NCBI RefSeq assembly: GCF_040529065.1
Contig: NZ_CP132343.1
Location: forward strand, 2,604,001 to 2,668,000
Origin: Xanthomonas sacchari
GTDB taxonomy: Bacteria; Pseudomonadota; Gammaproteobacteria; Xanthomonadales; Xanthomonadaceae
DNA: 64,000 nt
Reading direction: 5' to 3'
Under the pieces are notes generated by a model. The model had not been told where the DNA came from and searched no databases. It saw nothing but the letters and a program-made list of their open reading frames with translations. The translations under genes and the position numbers were made by a program. This document shows positions 1-8,096 of the stretch, one piece after another (the first letter of the stretch is position 1; every line of letters starts with the position of its first letter).

Positions 1-303
1 GGCGACCTCGCGCAGGCCGTAGCGCTTGTTCAGCGCGTCCAGGGTGGCCACCGCCTGGGTGCCGGCGCCGTAGTAGCGGGCCGAGGCGTAGCCGAGCAGG
101 TTGGAGCCGGCGTGGCGGCTCGGCGCGGCCATCGGGTTGGCCACGGCGAGGACGATCTGGCGCTGGCTGTCCAGCGCCGGCGACGGATCCAGGCTCGGCG
201 CCTTGGCCGCTGGCGCAGGATCGGCGATCGCCGCCGGCGCGGCATGGGCGCAGGCGCCCAGGCCCAGGCAGGCGACGAGCAGGCAGGCAAGACGCAGCTT
301 CAT
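1..303 (-). CDS. Probable S8 (subtilisin-like) serine peptidase, N-terminal part only
   Basis: The gene runs off the left window edge, so only about 100 residues are visible. It begins with a signal peptide that has a lipoprotein-like cysteine (LGLGACAH), then a proline/alanine linker, then a segment resembling a subtilase prodomain (QIVLAVANP, later LNKRYGLREV). Its ATG overlaps the stop of the anti-sigma gene (ATGA at 303-300), so the two are translationally coupled. In Xanthomonadaceae an ECF sigma, zinc-finger anti-sigma and S8 peptidase set is a familiar arrangement, and the call rests on that plus the prodomain-like start. No catalytic Asp, His or Ser lies in the window. Another exported protein remains possible. 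Confidence 0.5.
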   Translation of the reverse strand, partial: MKLRLACLLVACLGLGACAHAAPAAIADPAPAAKAPSLDPSPALDSQRQIVLAVANPMAAPSRHAGSNLLGYASARYYGAGTQAVATLDALNKRYGLREVA

Positions 304-941
304 GGCGCGGCGATCGGCTCCGCCAGGCGGATGCCGGCGGTGGCGCGCAACTGCTGCACGCTGCGCTGCGGCTGCGCCGGCGACCCGGCCTGGGTCGGCA
401 CCACAGTGTAGGCGCCGGCGGCATTGGGGCCGCCGATCACCCGCAGTTGCAGCTTGCGCAGCAGCGCGTCCCAGTCGGCCAGGGTCATGCGCGCGTCCGG
501 GACCACCCGGATCGCATCGGCCGCCAGCGGCTGCGCGGCATCGCTGAGCGTGCGGTAGGCGGTGCTGCGCTCGTGTTCGGCGGACAGGCGCAGGCCCAGC
601 ACGCCCAGGCCCACTGCCTGCAGCAGGGCGGCGGCAACCAGCGCCCGCGTGGTCCAACTGGCGCGGCTGCGCTGCGGCCGCGGCTGTGGGACCGGCGCGT
701 CCAGGCGCTGCAGCAGGCGCTGCAGGCCGGCCTCGGCGTCCACCGGCACGTCGCTGGGCAGGGTCATGGCCATGCGCAGGCGGCTCTGCTGGGCGAACTC
801 GGCGCTGCAGTGCCGGCACTTGGCCAGGTGCGCCACCAGCCACGCGTTCTCTTGTTCCGTGGCGCTGTCCTGCAGCACCCACGGCATCAGTTCCCAGGCA
901 TGCGCGCACTCGTTGCCCGGCTCGTTGAAGCCCGTTTTCAT
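300..941 (-). CDS. Anti-sigma factor, zinc-finger (zf-HC2) transmembrane type
   Basis: This 213-residue protein probably holds the upstream ECF sigma factor inactive at the inner membrane. The N-terminus carries the HxxxCxxC zinc-binding signature of anti-sigma domains (H38, C42, C45; HLAKCRHC). One membrane helix follows near residues 104-124 (LVAAALLQAVGLGVLGLRL), then a periplasmic region. The start at 941 was chosen because its ATG shares the last A of the sigma stop codon (TGATG), which is classical sigma/anti-sigma coupling. Upstream in-frame ATGs lie inside the sigma gene. The releasing signal is unknown. The peptidase encoded next could act in it, but that is inference. Confidence 0.85.
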   Translation of the reverse strand: MKTGFNEPGNECAHAWELMPWVLQDSATEQENAWLVAHLAKCRHCSAEFAQQSRLRMAMTLPSDVPVDAEAGLQRLLQRLDAPVPQPRPQRSRASWTTRALVAAALLQAVGLGVLGLRLSAEHERSTAYRTLSDAAQPLAADAIRVVPDARMTLADWDALLRKLQLRVIGGPNAAGAYTVVPTQAGSPAQPQRSVQQLRATAGIRLAEPIAAP

Positions 942-1522
942 CACGCGCTCTCCGTCAGCGTGGACGCATCGCCGGCCAATCCCGGCAACACGTTGCGAAG
1001 CTTGACCCGGGCATGGAACAGCCGGGCCTTGATGGTGCCCACCGGGCACTGCATGATCGTGGCGACCTCTTCCAGCTTGTGGCCGAGGCCGTAGACCAGT
1101 TCCACCACCAGGCGCTGGTCAGCCGACAGGCGGTCGAGACCCTTGCCCAGCCAGTCGCGCAGCTCGCGGTCCTCGTCCGGGTCGGCCGCCGCGGCGTGGT
1201 CCTCGGCCATCGCGCCGTCGTCGATGGCGTCGTCGCTGTGGTGGCGGATCGCCTTGAGCCCGCAGCGGTAGGCGATGCCCATGATCCAGGTCGAGACCTG
1301 CGAGTCGCCGCGGAAGTCGCCGGCCTTCTGCCAGACGATCCAGAAGCAGTCGTTGATCGCTTCCTCGATGATGTCCGGGCGCCGGGTCAGCCGCGACAGG
1401 AACCGGCACAGGCGGCCGTGGTAGGCGCGGTACAGGCGGGCGAGCGCCTCGCGGTCGCTGGCCGCCATGCGCCGGAGCAGCATGCGGTCGGTGGCATCGC
1501 CGAGCAGGTCGGTGTCGTTCAT
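941..1522 (-). CDS. RNA polymerase ECF sigma factor
   Basis: At 193 residues this is a typical two-domain ECF sigma factor. Region 2 is visible as RLYRAYHGRLCRFLSRL followed by the DCFWIVWQKAGDFRGDSQVS block and TWIMGIAYRCGLKAIR. Region 4 is visible as LSADQRLVVELVYGLGH, LEEVATIMQCPVGTIKARL and FHARVKLRN, the helix-turn-helix that reads the -35 element. An acidic linker (AEDHAAAADPDEDREL) separates them. I chose the ATG at 1522 because it lies 28 bases after a promoter-like motif at 1550-1579 that recurs ahead of five other transcription units here. That implies autoregulation plus a local regulon of cytochrome and glycan genes. The next gene is its anti-sigma factor. Confidence 0.93.
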   Translation of the reverse strand: MNDTDLLGDATDRMLLRRMAASDREALARLYRAYHGRLCRFLSRLTRRPDIIEEAINDCFWIVWQKAGDFRGDSQVSTWIMGIAYRCGLKAIRHHSDDAIDDGAMAEDHAAAADPDEDRELRDWLGKGLDRLSADQRLVVELVYGLGHKLEEVATIMQCPVGTIKARLFHARVKLRNVLPGLAGDASTLTESA

Positions 1523-1549
1523 GGGAGCAGGTGTGGCAACGGGCACCGG

Positions 1550-1579
1550 TATGTGCCGGGGCGGCACGGAAAGGTTGCG
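1550..1579 (-). promoter_or_regulatory. Putative ECF promoter of the sigma/anti-sigma/peptidase operon
   Basis: Read on the minus strand: -35-like CGCAACC, a 15-base spacer, and -10-like GGCACATA, ending 28 bases before the sigma start codon. The same layout occurs at 5004-5033, 5055-5084, 13449-13478, 23163-23192 and 23214-23243. Promoter function and autoregulation are inferred from this recurrence. Confidence 0.7.
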
Positions 1580-1585
1580 CTCGCC

Positions 1586-2314
1586 TCAGAAGCTGCGGGA
1601 GACGCTGGCCACCCAGGGCCACAGGCCGCGGTCGGCATAGCCGGTGCGGGCGTTGCTGAACACACGGTCCACCTCCAGGCTCCAGCGCCCGGCGTTCCAG
1701 ATCAGCCCGGCGTGGCCGTAGCGATAGTGCGCCGTGTACTCCAGTCCGTACAGCGCCGGGGGCGCCTGGCTGACGCCGGCGCCCACCGACAGCGACAGCG
1801 GGCCGGTCAGCGGCTGGTGCGCGGTCAGGTCCAGCGCCCCGTACCAGCGCTGCCGCAGGCCGCTGTCGGGCATGCGGAAGGCGGCCAGCGACAGGCTCAG
1901 GCGGTCGCGGTAGCTCCAGCCGAGGCTGACTTCGTCGCGGTTGAACAGGCGGTTGGCACGCCCGCCGGGGTAGCGGTACAGCAGCGCTTCGGCCTGCAGT
2001 TGCCAGCTGTCGGACAGGGTCCAGCTGCGCGACAGGCCGAAGCTGCTCATCAGCACAGTGCCCGGCGCGTCCAGCGCCACGCTGGCCGAACCGCTCAGCG
2101 ACCAGCCCGGCGCGGGCAGCCAGAACAGCGCGCCCTGCAAGGTCGGGGTGCTGCGGGTCACGGCGATGCCGCGGTCGACCAGTTGCGAGCTGATCCCGGC
2201 GGCGCCGCCGATGTCGCCGGCCGTCGCGGCAGGTGCGTGCAGGGCGGCGAGTGCCAGGCCTGCTGCCAATGCTGCGCCGGCGCCTGGACGCACGGACGCG
2301 CGTGCGCTCAGCAT
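1586..2314 (-). CDS. Outer-membrane beta-barrel protein (TorF/gcw_chp porin-like)
   Basis: This 242-residue protein has a signal peptide (hydrophobic stretch ending near HAPAATAGD). It then shows alternating amphipathic strands typical of a barrel (SLSGSASVAL, LSLSLAAFRMPDSG, LSLSVGAGVSQAPPALYGLE) and ends in phenylalanine (VSRSF), the usual BAM-recognition terminus. The segment ISSQLVDRGIAVTRSTPTLQ resembles the start of the gcw_chp/TorF family of putative porins (SxxxxRGxSQT-like). It lies 170 bases after the cytochrome c gene on the same strand, so it probably belongs to the cytochrome set under the promoter at 5004-5033. The substrate is unknown. Confidence 0.7.
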   Translation of the reverse strand: MLSARASVRPGAGAALAAGLALAALHAPAATAGDIGGAAGISSQLVDRGIAVTRSTPTLQGALFWLPAPGWSLSGSASVALDAPGTVLMSSFGLSRSWTLSDSWQLQAEALLYRYPGGRANRLFNRDEVSLGWSYRDRLSLSLAAFRMPDSGLRQRWYGALDLTAHQPLTGPLSLSVGAGVSQAPPALYGLEYTAHYRYGHAGLIWNAGRWSLEVDRVFSNARTGYADRGLWPWVASVSRSF

Positions 2315-2485
2315 GCGCGGTCCGCCCTGCGGCGCCGGGGTGCGACGGAAAGCGGCGACAAGGCGCCGCGGACGGCTGGGGGCAAACGCACGGTGGCTCG
2401 ATGCTCGCAGGTCAGGAATCGGGCACGGGCGCGGCGCGATGGCCGGCCCGTCGGGCGCCGAATATGACCGGATCGGCCAGCCAGT

Positions 2486-2881
2486 TCAATGCAGGCTGTG
2501 CAGGTAGGCGATCAGGTCCTGCAACTGCTTGGCGTCGTCCAGTCCGTCGTACTTCATCTTGCCGCCGGGCAGCGCCTTGGACGCCGGCTGCGACAGGTAG
2601 CTGCGCAGTTTGTCGTCGCTCCAGGTCCACTGGCTCTGCTTCATCGCGTCGGAGTAGGCGTAGTCCGGCACGCTGCCGGCGCGGCGCCCGACCACGCCGA
2701 ACAGGGTCGGGCCCTTCTTGTTCTTGGCCGGCGCGGCGCTATGGCATTCGGCGCATTCGCTGGCGAACACGCCGGCGCCGGGCATGCCGCCGGCGGCATG
2801 CGCGGGCGGCGCCACCGCGACCACCAGCGGCAGCAGGCCGGCCAGCAGCGAGCACAAGGGGAAGACAGTGATGCGTTTCAT
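2486..2881 (-). CDS. Secreted class I c-type cytochrome
   Basis: The 131-residue protein has a cleavable signal peptide (hydrophobic core LLAGLLPLVVAVA, ending PAHAA). One haem c attachment motif CAECH follows near residue 43, and a downstream methionine in PGGKMKY is the likely sixth haem ligand, as in monohaem cytochromes of the c550/c552 type. The protein ends in the usual C-terminal helix (QLQDLIAYLHSLH). It would act as a periplasmic electron carrier. It sits between the cytochrome-bearing porin-like gene and the barrel gene, all on the minus strand, and probably exchanges electrons with the encoded cytochrome b561. The donor/acceptor pair cannot be read from the sequence. Confidence 0.9.
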   Translation of the reverse strand: MKRITVFPLCSLLAGLLPLVVAVAPPAHAAGGMPGAGVFASECAECHSAAPAKNKKGPTLFGVVGRRAGSVPDYAYSDAMKQSQWTWSDDKLRSYLSQPASKALPGGKMKYDGLDDAKQLQDLIAYLHSLH

Positions 2882-2906
2882 GGGGGGAAAGCTCCGTGCG
2901 GGGGAA

Positions 2907-4271
2907 TCAGAACGCCAGGCTCAGGCCCAGCGAGAACTGGTTGAGGTCGCGCGGGCGGGTGACCGGGGTGGCCCCGAACACGTTCCCCGTCGTGCCGTTG
3001 AACTTGCTGAAACGGAACCAGGTGGCGGACAGGCGCAGGTTGGAGATCGACGAGTAGCTGTCGTCCTTGCCGAACGGCGCCCACGAGGCGCTGATCAGGT
3101 TGCTGGTGGTGTCCGGTGCGCCGTACGGGCGGTAGCGGAACGGATCGTCCGAGCCTGTGTTGATGAAGTGCGCCAGCAGCAGGCTGTAACTCTGCTTGTA
3201 GGTGTAGTTGAGGCTGAACGACTGGTCGCGCACGCTGGCCCGGCGCGGGCCGGCCACGGTTGGATCGATGGGATCGATCAGCGCGCTGCCGTAGCGGCGG
3301 CGCTCGTAGATGTTGAGGTAGCCGAGCTTGAGGATGTGCTCGCGGGTGCCCAGGAACTGGTAGTTGAGGTCGTAGCCGAGATCGGTGAAGTCGTCGCGCG
3401 GGCCGGTGCTACGCGGCAGCTGCCGCCGCGTGGTCAGCGCGACCACGCCGGCGGAGAAGAACTGCCGCTTGAGGTCCTTCATGTAGCTCAGGCGCAGGTA
3501 GCCGGTGTCGCTGAGCTTGCCGGGGTCGCCGCCGATGGCGTAGCCCAGGTCGTCCTGGGTCGACACCGGGAGCGCGGTATAGGTGCCGAGTTCGCCGTAC
3601 CAGTTGCGGTCGTACAGGCCGTAGACGCTGGTGCCGATCACCCGGTTGGACAACGACGACTGGTTGAGCAGGGTGGTCGAGCTGGCATAGGCCGAGGCCG
3701 GGCCCAGGCCGGAGGCGTTGGGCAGCATGCCGATCGGGTCCTGGCTGCCGGGATTGTTGTTGACGCTGACGCCGAGCAGGGTGTCCTTGCCGCCGAGCTG
3801 GAAGCTCTTGAGCACCGCGCGCAGGTCGACGTTGTCCAGGCGCGTGGTGTAGTCGTTCTTGCCGTTGTTGCTGGTGGCGACCTTGACGTAGCCGCCGACG
3901 TTGTCGGTGATGCGCCCGGCCAGGTACAGGTCGGCCTCGCTGAAGCGGGTGCGGCTTTCGCCACGCGCCGGCACGCTGCGGGTGGCGGTGAGCTGGGCGG
4001 AGGCCGGGATCTTGGTGCCGTTGCCGTCGCTGTCGGTATAGCCGCCGAGCTTGAAGCGCATGCCGTACGGGGTCAGCGCCGGGCCGTAGGCGCCGATGTG
4101 ACAGTCGGCGCAGGACGAGCCGGTCTGCCGCGCAAACGCCGGCACAGCGGCGGCGCGCGGGCTCAGCACCAGCAGCAGCGAGCCCAGCGCCGACCACAGC
4201 AGCGCCTGCTCGGCGCCGCGCGTCCTGTCGCTGCGGGAGGAGGTGGAGGGGGACGACGGGGACTGGTGCAT
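2907..4271 (-). CDS. Outer-membrane protein with one c-type haem motif (cytochrome-porin fusion)
   Basis: This 454-residue protein has a serine/threonine-rich N-terminus, a signal peptide (LLWSALGSLLLVLSPRAAA) and then a single haem c motif, SCADCH, near residue 53. The remaining 350-plus residues look like an outer-membrane barrel: repeated amphipathic strands (NVGGYVKVATSNNG, YLRLSYMKDL, FSLNYTYKQSYSLLLAHF) and a terminal phenylalanine (FSLGLSLAF). The open frame extends much further upstream, but ATG 4271 is chosen because the signal peptide begins there and the next gene ends at 4337. A haem domain fused to a barrel suggests electron transfer across or at the outer membrane. No electron partner is proved. 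Confidence 0.75.
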   Translation of the reverse strand: MHQSPSSPSTSSRSDRTRGAEQALLWSALGSLLLVLSPRAAAVPAFARQTGSSCADCHIGAYGPALTPYGMRFKLGGYTDSDGNGTKIPASAQLTATRSVPARGESRTRFSEADLYLAGRITDNVGGYVKVATSNNGKNDYTTRLDNVDLRAVLKSFQLGGKDTLLGVSVNNNPGSQDPIGMLPNASGLGPASAYASSTTLLNQSSLSNRVIGTSVYGLYDRNWYGELGTYTALPVSTQDDLGYAIGGDPGKLSDTGYLRLSYMKDLKRQFFSAGVVALTTRRQLPRSTGPRDDFTDLGYDLNYQFLGTREHILKLGYLNIYERRRYGSALIDPIDPTVAGPRRASVRDQSFSLNYTYKQSYSLLLAHFINTGSDDPFRYRPYGAPDTTSNLISASWAPFGKDDSYSSISNLRLSATWFRFSKFNGTTGNVFGATPVTRPRDLNQFSLGLSLAF

Positions 4272-4336
4272 GCGGGAAGTCCTTTGGCAGGCGGGTGGGT
4301 GCGGCGACGGACGCGAACGAGGAAGGGAAGGGCGGC

Positions 4337-4924
4337 TCAGCGTTGGCGCAGGAACGGCAGCATCCGGCGCAGCACGCCATCGCGGCGGACGAAGTGATGC
4401 CAGAGCGCTGCGCCGATGTGCAGCAGGATCAGGGCCAGCAGCAGCCAGGCGGCATCCACGTGCCAGGCACCGAGGCGGTCGGCGAGATCGGGATCGGCGG
4501 CGACCAGCTCGGGCAGGGTGGCGCCGAACAGATGCACCGGCTTGCCCATCGACTGGCTCAGCGCCCAGCCGAGCACCGGCAAGGTCAGCAGCAGCGTGTA
4601 CATCACCACGTGAGTGGCACCGGCCAGCACGCGCATCAGCGCCGAGCCCGCCTCCGGGTCGGCGCGCTTGCCCAGGCGCATGCGCAACACGACGCGCACG
4701 CAGAACAAGCCCAGCACGAACAGGCCGAAGTGGCGGTGGCCTTCCAGCAGCCACTGCCGCCACATGCGGCCTTCGACTTCTTCGCGCAGCAGGATCAACC
4801 CCGCCGCCAGCACCAGGCACAGCACGGTCAGCCAGTGCAGCCACACCATCGGCCGTGGCAACGCGGCCGATGCGGCGGATGTGGAAGTGGGTGGTGTTGG
4901 AACGGCCGGCGTGGGCGAGGTCAT
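4337..4924 (-). CDS. Cytochrome b561 (di-haem membrane protein)
   Basis: The 195-residue inner-membrane protein has four hydrophobic helices with histidines placed as in bacterial CybB-type cytochrome b561: WLHWLTVLCLV in helix 1, EGHRHFGLFVLGLF in helix 2, ATHVVMYTLLLTLPVLGW in helix 3 and LLLALILLHIGAALWHHF in helix 4. It probably oxidises quinol and passes electrons towards the c-type cytochromes encoded just downstream. It is first in the leftward gene set and lies 80 bases below the promoter-like motif at 5004-5033, opposite the glycan operon promoter. The start at 4924 follows the proline-rich leader (MTSPTPAVPTPP). Confidence 0.9.
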   Translation of the reverse strand: MTSPTPAVPTPPTSTSAASAALPRPMVWLHWLTVLCLVLAAGLILLREEVEGRMWRQWLLEGHRHFGLFVLGLFCVRVVLRMRLGKRADPEAGSALMRVLAGATHVVMYTLLLTLPVLGWALSQSMGKPVHLFGATLPELVAADPDLADRLGAWHVDAAWLLLALILLHIGAALWHHFVRRDGVLRRMLPFLRQR

Positions 4925-5003
4925 GGCGGTACGCGGTGTCCTTGGAGGCGACGAGGTGGGGCGCCGCGCCATGCCGGGGGCATCGCTGCAGCTGTTGCGT
5001 CGA

Positions 5004-5033
5004 TGGGTGCCGGCGCTGTGGCGAAAGGTTGCG
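5004..5033 (-). promoter_or_regulatory. Putative ECF promoter of the cytochrome gene set
   Basis: Minus-strand CGCAACC, 15-base spacer, GGCACCCA. It is back-to-back with the plus-strand copy at 5055-5084, with 21 bases between the two -35-like elements. Together they form the inverted repeat GAAAGGTTGCG/CGCAACCTTTC. Promoter function is inferred. Confidence 0.65.
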
Positions 5034-5054
5034 TCGCGCTGCGTGTCGGCCTCG

Positions 5055-5084
5055 CGCAACCTTTCCGCGGACCGGCGGCACTCA
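5055..5084 (+). promoter_or_regulatory. Putative ECF promoter of the glycan operon
   Basis: CGCAACC, 15-base spacer, GGCACTCA, ending 40 bases before the first gene of the glycan operon (5124). Over CGCAACCTTTC it is identical to the sigma gene's own site at 1550-1579. Promoter function is inferred from recurrence. Confidence 0.68.
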
Positions 5085-5123
5085 GCCTGGACGCTCCGAT
5101 GCGGAGCCCGGTCGGGCACTCTG

Positions 5124-5540
5124 ATGGCAATCGAACGAATCCAGTTGCGGACGCACGGCGACGCGCGCGGCCAGCTCGTGGCGCTGGAGCAGCAGCGCGA
5201 TGTGCCCTTCGACATCCGCCGCGTGTACTACCTGTTCGCCACCCGCAACGGCGTGCATCGCGGCCAGCATGCGCACCGCCATCTCAACCAATTGGCGGTG
5301 GCGCTACACGGGTCGGTGTCGTTCCTGCTCGACGACGGCAGCGGGCCGGTGCAGGTGGTGCTGGACGATCCGCGGCAGGGCCTGCTGCTGGGCAGCATGG
5401 TCTGGCGCGATCTGTACGACTTCAGCGAGGACTGCGTGCTGATGGTGCTCGCCGACCAGACCTACGACCCCACCGACTACATCTTCGACTACGACGAATT
5501 CCTGCGCGAAGCCGCGGGCGTGCGCCGGCAGGAGGCCTAG
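5124..5540 (+). CDS. FdtA/QdtA-type dTDP-4-oxo-6-deoxyhexose 3,4-ketoisomerase
   Basis: A 138-residue single-domain cupin of the WxcM C-terminal/FdtA family. Visible hallmarks are DIRRVYYLF, the histidine-rich active-site stretch GVHRGQHAHRHLNQLAVAL, the GSVSFLLDDG strand and the late block WRDLYDFSEDCVLMVLADQ followed by YDPTDYIFDYDEFL. The family converts dTDP-4-keto-6-deoxyglucose to a 3-keto isomer, the step before transamination to Fuc3N or Qui3N. A DegT aminotransferase and an acyltransferase in the same operon fit that pathway. Which isomer is made (FdtA versus QdtA) cannot be told by eye. The ATG at 5124 is the first after the promoter-like motif. Confidence 0.88.
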   Translation: MAIERIQLRTHGDARGQLVALEQQRDVPFDIRRVYYLFATRNGVHRGQHAHRHLNQLAVALHGSVSFLLDDGSGPVQVVLDDPRQGLLLGSMVWRDLYDFSEDCVLMVLADQTYDPTDYIFDYDEFLREAAGVRRQEA

Positions 5541-5543
5541 GCG

Positions 5544-6209
5544 ATGGCACGTGCCCTGGTCATCGTCGGCGCCGGCGAGCTGGCGCAGATCGCCTGCGAG
5601 TACTTCACCCACGACAGCGACTATGCCGTGCTGGCCTTCAGCGTGGAGCGCGACTACCTGTCCACGCCGACGCTGGCCGGTCTGCCGGTGGTGGCCTATG
5701 AGGATCTCGAGCAGCACTATCCGCCCTCGCAAGTGGAGGTGTTCGTGGCGATCCCGGCCAGCGGCCTCAACCGGTTGCGCACGCGCTTCTACCTGGACGC
5801 CAAACGCCGCGGCTACCGCATGGCCAGCTACGTCAGCTCGCAGGCCTTCGTCTGGCGCAACGTGGAGCTGGGCGAGCATTGCTTCGTGTTCGAGCACAAC
5901 GTGCTGCAGCCGTTCACCCGCATCGGCGCCAACTGCATCCTGTGGAGCGGCAACCATATCGGTCACCGCACGGTCCTCCACGACCATGTGTTCCTGGCCT
6001 CGCATGCGGTGATTTCCGGCTACTGCGAGATCGGCGCCAGCAGCTTCGTCGGGGTCAATGCCACGCTCAGCGACCGGGTCAAGGTGGCCGCCGACAACGT
6101 GATCGGCGCCGGCGCACTGCTGACCCGCGACACCGAGCCCGGACGCATCTACGTCGGTGCGCCGGCGCGGGCGGTGGCTGGCAAGTCCAGCTTCGACGTG
6201 GCGCTGTGA
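5544..6209 (+). CDS. PglD/NeuD-like sugar acetyltransferase (left-handed beta-helix)
   Basis: This 221-residue protein has the two-part build of PglD/NeuD enzymes. A small N-terminal Rossmann-like domain begins VIVGAGELAQIACEYF. A hexapeptide-repeat left-handed beta-helix follows from about residue 105 (VELGEHCFVF, RIGANCILWSGNHIGHRTVL, EIGASSFVGVNATLSDRV) and ends IYVGAPARAV. The likely role is N-acetylation of the aminodeoxysugar nucleotide made by the isomerase (5124) and the aminotransferase (8093), using acetyl-CoA. It starts 3 bases after the FdtA-like stop. The expected catalytic histidine region is present in SGNHIGHRT, but the acyl donor is not determined. Confidence 0.85.
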   Translation: MARALVIVGAGELAQIACEYFTHDSDYAVLAFSVERDYLSTPTLAGLPVVAYEDLEQHYPPSQVEVFVAIPASGLNRLRTRFYLDAKRRGYRMASYVSSQAFVWRNVELGEHCFVFEHNVLQPFTRIGANCILWSGNHIGHRTVLHDHVFLASHAVISGYCEIGASSFVGVNATLSDRVKVAADNVIGAGALLTRDTEPGRIYVGAPARAVAGKSSFDVAL

Positions 6210-6214
6210 GGCGC

Positions 6215-7174
6215 ATGTTCGCCTGGCACAAACGCGGACTGGTGTTCGACACCGCGCTTGACGGCGTCGGCGGCTGGATGCTGCATTCGGCGCTGACGCC
6301 CACGCCGTTGCGGCTGGATGCCGAGCGCCTGCGTATCTACGCCGGCTTCCGCGACGACGCCGGGCTCAGCCGCATCGGTTACGTCGACGTGTGTGCCGAC
6401 GATCCGACCCGGATACTGGGCGTCAGTGCAGCGCCAGTGCTGGACCTCGGCCGCGCCGGCTGTTTCGACGACAACGGCATGATCCTCGGCGACGTGGTGC
6501 AGGGGCCGGACGGTCTCTACATGTTCTATGTCGGCTTCCAACAGGTGGCGCGGGCCAAGTTCCTGGCCTTCACCGGCCTGGCCGTGTCCACCGACGGCGG
6601 CGATACCTTCCAGCGCCCCCAGGACACGCCGCTGCTGGACCGTGCGCCGGGTCGCAGCACCATCGCCGCGGTGCACTCGGCGCACTACGCGCATGGCCGC
6701 TGGCGGCTGTGGTACGCGGTGGGCGACGACTGGGAATGGATCGGCGACACGCCGTATCCGCGCTACCACATCCGCTACGTCGAGGCCGACGACCTGCAGG
6801 CGGTCCCGCGGCAGGATACGGTGTGCCTGCAGCCGCAGGGCGACGAGTACCGCATCGGCCGCCCGCGGGTGTATCGATGCGATGGCCGCTACCTGATGCT
6901 GTTCACCCACGGCAGCCGCGGCGGCGCCTATCTGCCCGGCATGGCGGTCAGCGACGACGGCCGCCACTGGCAGCGATGCGACGCGGCGCTGGGCCTGCCG
7001 CTGTCGGCCGACGGCTGGGATGCACGCACGCTGTGCTACCCGGCGCTGATCCGCCACGGCGAGCGGCTGCTGCTGTTCTACAACGGCAACGACATGGGCC
7101 ACGACGGCTTCGGCGTGGCCGAGGCGGTGCTGCCCGCCGGCACCGTCTGGGAGGATGCCGATGCTGTCGGTTAG
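6215..7174 (+). CDS. Glycosidase-like five-bladed beta-propeller protein (GH43/GH32 fold)
   Basis: The 319-residue protein shows repeated blades of the kind found in GH43/GH32/GH68 and similar proteins in sugar-modification loci: CFDDNGMILGDVVQGPDGLY, MFYVGFQQVARAKF, VSTDGGDTFQRP, AVHSAHYAHGRWRLWYAVGD and LLLFYNGNDMGHDGFGVAEA. Acidic residues in DDNGM and YNGND lie where such enzymes often hold catalytic groups, but I cannot assign them. No signal peptide is seen, so it would be cytoplasmic and may remodel glycan intermediates or be a catalytically dead binding protein. A GTG at 6206 overlapping the preceding stop is an alternative start. The 3' end overlaps the next gene by 20 bases. Confidence 0.6.
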   Translation: MFAWHKRGLVFDTALDGVGGWMLHSALTPTPLRLDAERLRIYAGFRDDAGLSRIGYVDVCADDPTRILGVSAAPVLDLGRAGCFDDNGMILGDVVQGPDGLYMFYVGFQQVARAKFLAFTGLAVSTDGGDTFQRPQDTPLLDRAPGRSTIAAVHSAHYAHGRWRLWYAVGDDWEWIGDTPYPRYHIRYVEADDLQAVPRQDTVCLQPQGDEYRIGRPRVYRCDGRYLMLFTHGSRGGAYLPGMAVSDDGRHWQRCDAALGLPLSADGWDARTLCYPALIRHGERLLLFYNGNDMGHDGFGVAEAVLPAGTVWEDADAVG

Positions 7175-8096
7175 GGCCTACACCGCCGCCGACGCGCCGC
7201 TGTGGGACTCCGTGGTGGACGCTTCGCGCAACGGCAATCTGTTGCACCGGCGCGGCTATATGGACTATCACGCGGCGCGCTTCGTCGATGCCTCCTTGCT
7301 GGTCGAGGACGCCGGCACGCCGGTGGCGGTGTTGCCGGCCAACCGCGACGGCGACGCGGTGACCAGCCATGCCGGGCTCAGCTATGCCGGGCTGCTGTCG
7401 ACCCACGCGCTGCGCGCGACGGCGACGTTGGAGGCGTTCGAGCGTATCGCGGCGCATTACCGCGGTGCCGGCGTGCGCACGCTGCTGTACAAGGCCGTGC
7501 CGCATCTGTTCCACCGTAGTCCGGCAGAGGAGGACCTGTACGCGCTGCATCGGCTGGGGGCGCGTCTCTACCGCCGCGACCTGTCTTCCGCAGTGCCGCT
7601 ACGCGCGCCGCGGCGCTTCGCCGCCGCACGCAAGCGTTCGGTGGCCAAGGCACGCCGCGCCGGGCTGCAGGTGCAGCGCGTGGACGACCCGGCGCCGCTG
7701 CATGCGCTGTTGGGCGAAGTGCTGCAACGCCACGGTGCGCGTCCGACCCACAGCCTGGAGGAACTGCGCCTGCTGTGCGCGCGTTTCCCCACGCAGATCG
7801 TGCCCTACGAAGTGCGCGACGGCGCCGAGCTGCTGGCCGCCACGCTGGTGTACGACTTCGGCCACGTCGTCCATACCCAGTACCTGGCTTGCTCCGAGCC
7901 GGGCCGCCGTGCCGATGCGCTGAGCCTGCTGCTGACCGAGCTGATCGAGCAGATCTACGCGCAGCGCGAGTTCCTCAGCCTGGGCATTTCCACCGAGCAG
8001 CACGGCGAGGTGCTCAATGCCGGCCTGGTCGAGCAGAAGGAGCGCTTCGGCGCGCGCGCCATCGTCCACGATTTCTACGGTTGGGAGTTGCAATGA
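7155..8096 (+). CDS. GNAT/FemAB-like acyltransferase (BioF2-like domain)
   Basis: This 313-residue cytoplasmic protein has the features of FemAB-like GNAT transferases. The N-terminal lobe reads [20 protein letters not shown] and [10 protein letters not shown], followed by [13 protein letters not shown] basic segment comes next ([20 protein letters not shown]). The C-terminal lobe contains [20 protein letters not shown] and [20 protein letters not shown], the usual acyl-CoA or aminoacyl binding half. In polysaccharide loci these proteins often transfer an acyl or aminoacyl group to an aminosugar nucleotide. Overlap with both neighbours implies translational coupling. The donor and acceptor are unknown. 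Confidence 0.7.
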   Translation: MPMLSVRAYTAADAPLWDSVVDASRNGNLLHRRGYMDYHAARFVDASLLVEDAGTPVAVLPANRDGDAVTSHAGLSYAGLLSTHALRATATLEAFERIAAHYRGAGVRTLLYKAVPHLFHRSPAEEDLYALHRLGARLYRRDLSSAVPLRAPRRFAAARKRSVAKARRAGLQVQRVDDPAPLHALLGEVLQRHGARPTHSLEELRLLCARFPTQIVPYEVRDGAELLAATLVYDFGHVVHTQYLACSEPGRRADALSLLLTELIEQIYAQREFLSLGISTEQHGEVLNAGLVEQKERFGARAIVHDFYGWELQ

